Below are positions 57,877 through 64,000 of a stretch of DNA of 64,000 nucleotides, piece by piece. The translations under genes were made by a program, and so were the position numbers. Numbering within the stretch: position 1 is the first letter of the stretch; every line of letters begins with the position of its first letter. The stretch comes from Zingiber officinale (Eukaryota; Streptophyta; Magnoliopsida; Zingiberales; Zingiberaceae). The DNA is taken from the NCBI RefSeq assembly GCF_018446385.1, contig NC_055996.1:14557317-14621316 (forward strand), in the 5' to 3' direction. Under the pieces are notes generated by a model. It worked only from the letters and a program-made list of their open reading frames with translations, was not told the origin of the DNA and made no database searches.

Positions 57877-60494
57877 TGTTAGAGTGTATACTAAAATCCT
57901 AGCTTTTGTATAAATATTTATTTAGAAATAAAGAATCACAGTGGTCAATATCTACATTTATTTGTTAAATGTAATCTGTTTAATTAATTTATATAGTAGA
58001 CAACATGGTGTGTGGTGTCACACACAGAAGATCATGTTGTCGGTTCTTTATAAATTATAAACAGTTGCTCGCGACTAAGATGGAAAGGAACAAACAGTTG
58101 AAGTAGTCATAGTGTAATTAAGTATTAGTTTATCTTAACTAATAAATTGCACTGATACACTCTAAGTGTATTGAGTAGAACCATTTTAGGTAAGTTCTTT
58201 TTTTACTGACTTTATAAAAGAACTACACCTTAGTTGTTATGGAAGTGTGTGCTCTTAATCCTAATATAATAACAAACACATATATTTAGTATTTATTTCT
58301 TTGACTTATCAATGGGTGAGATTTAACTCGATAAGTCAATAAGCCCGATAAGTTGGGAAATGATATTACTTATAGTGTGTGTTGTTGATTATAGAAGGAA
58401 TCTGTGTCCTAGTTATTTAGGTTGAGAATGTCCCCAAGAGGAGCTCATAAGGATTGTCATGTTAAACACTGCAGGTGGACTTAGTCCGACATGACAATGA
58501 AGTTGAGTGGTACTACTCTTGGAGCTAGATATTAATTAAGTGAGTTGTCAGTAACTTACTTAATTAGTGGGCATTCGTTATCTTAAACACAGGGAGACTA
58601 ACACACTCATGATAAGAAGGAGCCCATAATGTAATTTGGGATTGGTGCGGTAGTGCGATAATAACTCTCTAGTGGAATGAGTTATTATCGATGAACTTGA
58701 GTTGTGTGTTCGGGGGGAACACGGGATACTCAAGCTCATCGGAAGGACAAACCCAATTTCTCCTCTAGGTCCCTGTCGTAGCCTCATTAAACCCTCAAGT
58801 CCATCCAAAGAAAGACCCATCTTGGTGTCCAAGAAGGGGGTCGGTCCATTACTTGGTGACCAAGCAATGACCGACCACATCTCCTCTCAAGAGGGTCAGC
58901 CCTATGCTTGGTGTCCAAGCATAGGAAGGGTCGGCCATAATATTTTAAATATGAAGGGGTGTTTTAAATTTTTAAAATCTTCTCTTTGTAGAAAACTACA
59001 AGTTTTAAAAGAGAGATTTAAAATTTAAAAACTTTCCTTATTTGAATTAGGCCACATGTTTTAAAAGAAAGTTTAAAAGTTTTAAAACTTTCCTTTTTAA
59101 ACCATCCTCATGGTTTTAGAAAAAGGAAGAGAAGTTTTAAATTTTAAATTTTCTATTACCATGTTAAAAAAGGAAATTTTATAAGAGAAGTTTTAAATTT
59201 TAAAACATGATTTTAATTTTTAAAACTTTCTTTTTTTAACTCCTACTTTAGGAAATTGAAAGAGAGCTTGTAAAATTTTATAAGATAATTTCTTCTTGTA
59301 AAATTTTATAAAAAAAAATATATTTCCTTCCTTATTGGGGTCGGCCACCCTTGCTTGGTGCCCAAGCAAGGGGCCGCCCAATAGGATTAAATCATCATCC
59401 AATCAAATTAAATCTAATCTATGATTGGTGATTGATTCAATCAAGAGGAAAGAAAAGGAAAAATAAAAAGGGAAAAGGAAAAACATGAGGAAGATTTTAA
59501 TTTTTGTAAAATGTTTTTCCTTATTTGCCTTGGGCAAGTATTATAAAAGAAGGGGAGGAGAGACTTCATGGGTTAATGAATTTTTTTTCTCTCTTCTCTC
59601 TAGTCTCCTCCTTAGGGTCGACCCCTAGCTATTTATCATGCTAGGGCCGACCATACATATATTGCTTGTGGTTTCTTTTAAGTGGCCGGATACAAGAAGG
59701 AGGAGAAGGAGAACAAGAAGAAGGAGGAGGAGGAGGCATCTAATTCTAGTCTCTTGCTTGTGCTCTCTCATGATGGTCGGATCTCTTCCCTTCCCTTTCC
59801 CTTGCTCTCTTTGGTTCCTAAATTGGTGGTGGTGGCCGGATTTTAGAGGAGGAAGAAGAAGCTCTTTGGGTGGTGTTCATCTTGGAGGATCATCGCCCAC
59901 ACGACATCCAAGGCGAGGCGAGGAATACGGCAGAAGATCTCGAGGTCATTAGTTTACAAAGAGAAGGTATAATTAGCAATTGTTTTCCGCATCATGCTAG
60001 TTATTTATTTTTGTATGAATTCCAAACACAAGAGACATTAGATCTAGTATTTCGAATTAGTTTTTCGAATTTGTGTTTTCTTTGTTTTCGAATTTGTGAT
60101 TCGATTGCTCTTTTTGGTTAACCTAGAGTTATTTAAGGAAATTAAATATTAACTTTCCTTAAAAGCCTTTGTCTAGGCGGTGGTGGTTGCTCCCATATCC
60201 AAGAAGGTCATGTGCCTCGCCATGCAGTCCTGGAAGCCAATTTTGAAAATTAATATTTAATGAAATTAATAATATAGGTGGATTTGAATCAATAGTGTTA
60301 AGTTCCGCTTGCGATTCAAATCTAAACCATTAAGAACAGATAAGTTAAATTTGGAATCAATGATGTTAAGTTCCGTCTGTGATTCCTAATTTAACTTCTA
60401 AAGAACACAATAGGTTATTTAAGGAAAGGTTCGACACTTGTACAAAAAAATTTTGTACAGTGGAACCAGTACGTTTTCCTAGGACTAACCAACA
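57877..60494 (+). repeat. 5' LTR of copia family A
   Basis: Starts TGTTAGAGTGTATACTAAAA, ends GGACTAACCAACA. Contains TTGCTTGGTGCCCAAGCAAG palindromes (59,350), TATA box ATTATAAAAGAAGGGG (59,530), the GGCGGTGGTGGTTGCTCCCA block and the GTACAAAAAAATTTTGTAC palindrome near 60,440. Alignable along its length with the solo LTR at 28,244-30,637. Open frames at 58,578-60,121 are LTR leader or antisense text. Confidence 0.85.
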
Positions 60495-62088
60495 ATTAGT
60501 ATCAGAGCTAGGGTTTTTCTCTGTGTGTTTAGAATTCAAATAGGTTATGCACATGTCATACATAATTTAGGCAGGATAATAGTAGGATGTGCTAACTTTT
60601 TGGTTCCAGACTCTAACTTTTATGGCTTATAGTTGTTGTGTGTGATTGGACTCTTGGACATGTCAAGGGCATTATTGTGTGTGTGCATGATTATATGTAA
60701 CTAATACAACAGGAGCTGTATTAGCCCTAGGTTTTTAGAATTTTATTTTCGATCTAGATTTCATGTACATTCCCTCGTGGAATATAAGATCGACACATGT
60801 AAAATTCTATTTTTGTCGCAGATCGGATGCTTACGAGGCGTGGTACTTTTGAAGCACCAGAGGTGCAACGGAATAAGAAGCAAGATGGATGCGACGTCTC
60901 GACCCGATGGCGGTGGCTAAAGGTAGCAGCAGCTAGGGTTGGAGCACACGGAGGACAGTGATAGAAAAATGTCATAATAGTTGGAAAATAAATTTTCATA
61001 TTTATTGCTTTTATTTACTGTGATGTGTGTGTATGCATGTGATGTATGCTAGGATAGTTTAAAATTCCTCACTTTAAATAACTAAGTGGGAGAGAGATTT
61101 ATTTTAATAAATTCCACGGTCTCCATTACTGGTTTGTAAGTGATGCAAACAAACTTGCGCGTTGGCTCTAAGTGCCTTCCTCCATATCGAATGAGTTTGT
61201 TTGTGGAGCACTAGATCAAACTTCTATTTAGGATGACTATAGGAAATTAATTAAAAGCGTGTGATCTTCCCCATCGGAAGGGGCACAATCTTATTAATGG
61301 ACTTAGTGTCAAGTAATGGTATACACTTAGGCACGTCTAATAGTATCCTCCCCATCGGAGTCACTGCTATTATTTGTGTAACCAAAGGAAAACCAACTAT
61401 TAATTTGTCAAAAAGATAAGATGACAAGATAATAAAATTAAAACCCCCTCTTACAAATGTCGAGTTTTTGTATACGTCCACACAATCGTGGCATTCAAAA
61501 TTCACGGTGTATGAGATAATTTTATTTGTCAGGATGATAAGAAAACAAAATTAATGGGAAAAACTCCTCTTACAAATGTTTGGTTTTGTATACGTCCACA
61601 CTATCGTGACATATAAAATTCACGGTGTTTGAGGTAATTTTATTTGTCATAAAGATTTATTGACAAGATAATTAATGGGCAAAACCCTCCTCTTACAAAT
61701 GTTCGAATTTGTATATGTCCACACTATCGTGGCATGGAAAATTCCCGGTGTTTGAGGTGTTGGTGAATTTAAATAATATTGTTTGAGGAATCAATGTTAT
61801 TTTAAATTCAAAGTTTTGACCAAAATATTTGATCAAAGATAGACCAACTATTAATTTTATTTGTCATAAAGTTAGGATGACGAGATAATAAAATTAATGG
61901 ACAAAATCTCCTTTTTGAATTTGTATACGTCCATACTATCGTGGCATACAAAATTCACGGGGATTTTAAAGTGTTGGTCTTAACCAACTATTTTTGTGAT
62001 TCTTAGGATTTAAATGTTTGTCAATCCCTTAGTTGTTATACTATAGAAAAAACTTAGTAGTCTCAATTATAATGATTGGAAATAGGAC
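60495..62088 (+). other. Leader and decayed gag region of copia family A with tandem repeats
   Basis: After the primer site no intact gag is readable. At 61,430-61,970 a ~120-bp unit recurs about four times (markers GTATACGTCCACA near 61,470, 61,588, 61,711 and 61,924; each followed by TCGTGGCAT...AAAATTCACGGTG and then AATTTTATTTGTCA). Minus-strand frames at 60,754-60,999 and 61,251-61,505 are not recognisable. Confidence 0.55.
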
Positions 62089-62370
62089 TTGGACATTAAG
62101 GTAGACTGTCCTCTTAGAACTGAGAACAATATAGGTGTATTTAATTCATTAGTTATTGAAACTTGTTTAGTGGTGTTATCTACCAGTACCTGGAGTGTAG
62201 AAACAGATGCCACTAATCATGTCTGCAATTTATTGCAGGGGTTCCAAGAAATTCGACAACTATATGAAAGGGAAATCACCGTCTATATGGGCACTACTGC
62301 AAAAGTAGCAGCTGTTGCAGTGGGAGATGTTTATCCTCTGATAGGAATAAAATATGCTATACCACGATAG
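62089..62370 (+). pseudogene. Copia gag-pol fragment, protease region
   Basis: 93 codons: SLVIETCLVVLSTSTWSVET, then DATNHVCNLLQGFQEIRQL, EREITVYMGTTAKVAAVAVG. This is the copia protease region; the active-site motif, normally D(S/T)GATNHVC, reads ETDATNHVC, so it is damaged. The frame ends where unrelated DNA begins. Confidence 0.75.
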
Positions 62371-63330
62371 TCCACATCCTATCCCCCGTACTACACCAGA
62401 CCACGTGCTTCCCCACACGCTATGCCTGCAGCCCACATAATATTGAGATGGTTGGGCGAAAAGGAGTGACCTATTAAATGGAGGAGCATTGAATCGGCAG
62501 GGTTGAAAGGAGCATTGAATTAGTAGGGCCGAGATGAGTATCGGATAGGCGGGATATCCAATTGTCGAAACTGAAAGGAATAAGTCAAGTGTTCGGTCGA
62601 CGATGCTGAAAGGAATGAATGGAGTCTCTCATCGGCTGGAGTATCCAATGCGCGGGGCTGAAATAAACAAGATGAATGTCAGGTCGATGGGAGTATCCAA
62701 TCAGTAGAGCTGAAAGGAACAAGTCGAATGTCCGGTTGGCCGTGCTAAAAGGAATGAACGGAGTATTCGGTCGGTGAGAGTATCTAATCAGTAGAGCTGA
62801 AAGGAACAAGCTGAATGTCCGGTCGGTCGTGCCAAAAGGAATGAACGGAGTGTTCGGTCGGTGGGAGTATCCAATCAGTGAAGCTGAAAGGAAAAAAGCC
62901 AAATGTTTAGTCGGCGGTGCCAAAAGTATCCCAATCGACGAAATCGAAAGGAATAAGTTGAATGTCTGGTCAATAGGCGTATCCAATCGGCAAAGCCGAA
63001 AGGAATAAGCCAAATATTCGGTCGATCGTGCCAAAAGGAATGAACGAAGTGTCTCGTCAGCTGGGATATCTAATCAGTGGAGCCAAAAGGAACGTCTGAT
63101 CAGTGAGAGTATCCAATCAGCAGAACCAGAAGGAAAAAGTCAAATGTTTGATCAGCAGTGCTGAAAGAAGAGTTGAATCGATGGAGTTGAGCTGACTGGG
63201 AGGATGGCGTTAAGTTGATGGAACCATTGTCTCTTGGCTATTGACCTTCTTGGTACACATAGAGACTTCTAATATCATCCACATCAACAATATTTGACCA
63301 TAATAACTAACTTAATTAAAATTATTAAAC
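62371..63330. repeat. Degenerate tandem repeat, roughly 90-100 bp units
   Basis: From about 62,470 to 63,175, units contain GTCCGGTCGGTCGTGCC, AAAAGGAATGAACGGAGTGT, and GGGAGTATCCAATCAG followed by AGCTGAAAGGAA. Six to seven copies, diverged. Likely the interior of a family D-like element in inverse orientation, since a D-type LTR fragment follows. The minus-strand frame 62,585-63,034 is generated by the repeat. Confidence 0.6.
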
Positions 63331-63441
63331 TTTGATCCTGTCAGAAAGTTGATGAAATGGAAAGATGGGGATGTGGCGCTTCTGCTGATCGCCTGTAGAC
63401 TCTGCTCAGACCTGTAATATAGATTACGTCAGTGTCGAGCC
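63331..63441 (-). repeat. Fragment of a family D LTR, inverted
   Basis: TGATCCTGTCAGAAAGTTG followed by GATGTGGCGCTTCTGCTGAT corresponds to the reverse complement of the LTR end at 25,341 (TGATCCTGTCCGAAAGCTG, ... CACGTGGCGCTCTCCGG). Cut at 63,441 by the copia LTR. Confidence 0.5.
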
Positions 63442-64000
63442 TGTTAGTTAGAGCCCTAAAGATAATCATTTGATGATTGTTGTATGGACTCATTGTATCA
63501 TATTTCTTATATATAAAGGCATTTGGTTTTTGGTTATTATGCTTACTTGTATTGGTGCCAAATAAACTAAGTATAATAGCGTCCTTGAGTAGAAAGTTCT
63601 TACCTATATCAATTGATTGGTTGAATCGATAGTGAGATGATATAGGGAACACTACTCTTAATCATTCCTAGTCGAGTATTAACATTCAGGGACAATGTTA
63701 ATGCAATAAGACTAGCATGTAGGTCAACTCGATGACTTGATCTCACAAGTCATGGATATGGAGATATCAAGTTGACACATGGGTATGCATTGGAGAATGT
63801 ATACTGAATGACCCGCCATGAGAAAGTATCATGGATCGTTATATGAGTGTCATATACTTTCTTATGTGACTATTAGTATGACTACTAGTCCTTAGACCTG
63901 AAGTCACCATGGTTCCCTACATAAGGAGTTATGTACTTTGGTTTCGTCAAACGTCACCCGTAACTAGGTGGACTATAAAGGCGATTACTGGGAATGTAAC
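63442..64000 (+). mobile_element. Second copy of copia family B, LTR start, cut by window end
   Basis: TGTTAGTTAGAGCCCTAAAG onward matches the reverse complement of 40,350 down to about 39,790 with few differences, so it is the start of a family B LTR in the orientation opposite to the 31-40 kb element. The 5 bp before it are CGAGC. Whether it is a solo LTR or a full element cannot be seen. Confidence 0.85.

Larger units (their letters stand above)
57877..62370 (+). mobile_element. Copia family A element, 5' part
   Basis: A 2,618-bp 5' LTR (57,877-60,494), a tRNA-Met-type primer-binding site (TTAGTATCAGAGC, 60,497-60,509), a leader, a tandem repeat, and a pol fragment at 62,089-62,370. The element breaks off after the protease region; the rest of pol and the 3' LTR are absent from the window. 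It truncates the Ulp1-like gene of MULE-B. The 5 bp before the LTR are ATTCT. Confidence 0.75.

Overview
The window looks like a transposon-packed stretch of a flowering-plant nuclear genome. Two intact host genes have plant intron/exon structure and very GC-rich exons, which fits a monocot; this is inference, and the species was not identified. Nearly everything else is nested mobile DNA of plant families: Ty1/copia and Ty3/gypsy LTR elements, two MULE-type transposons, a CACTA-like element, a tRNA-derived SINE and a hAT MITE. No tRNA, rRNA or CRISPR was seen.

Region 1, about 485-42,549, is one very large composite MULE (called MULE-A here). It has matching long inverted termini at both ends. 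A FAR1-type transposase pseudogene lies on the minus strand in four pieces (41,560-40,356; 31,006-30,643; 28,238-28,073; 24,486-24,165). A Ulp1-type cysteine protease remnant lies on the plus strand (about 16,050-16,345). Between the two convergent genes are arrays of short hairpins that are also present inside the termini. The element has been filled by later insertions: an inverted LTR at 5,958-9,489 (target duplication ACTCT) that itself holds a 644-bp solo LTR (GCAAG); an LTR at 14,607-15,730; a SINE at 16,924-17,140; a CACTA-like element at 17,497-22,558; a pol-less LTR element at 24,487-28,072; a solo LTR at 28,244-30,637 (ATGCC); and a 9.3-kb copia element at 31,012-40,350 (GAGAC).

Region 2, about 43,580-48,750, is the gene island, both genes on the minus strand: cytosolic HSP90 (four exons, 703 aa, ending MEEVD, with a TATA box and heat-shock-element-like repeats upstream), then 448 bp further on a patellin-like Sec14-GOLD lipid-binding protein (four exons, 458 aa). 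A hAT MITE (42,618-43,031) with a perfect 8-bp target duplication lies just beyond.

Region 3, about 49,759-57,876, is a second MULE (MULE-B) with a mudrA-type transposase pseudogene on the plus strand and a Ulp1-like gene on the minus strand, again convergent. Between them are four roughly 0.55-kb tandem repeats containing 4, 3, 2 and 1 palindromic subunits. A solo LTR (55,321-57,081, GAATT) sits in the Ulp1-like gene.

Region 4, 57,877-64,000, holds the 5' LTR, primer-binding site and part of the interior of another copia element, tandem repeats, a scrap of a gypsy-like LTR, and the start of a second copy of the 31-40 kb copia family, cut by the window end.

The parallel between MULE-A and MULE-B (related Ulp1-like genes, convergent gene order, hairpin arrays between the genes, yet different transposase types) is the most interesting pattern here.
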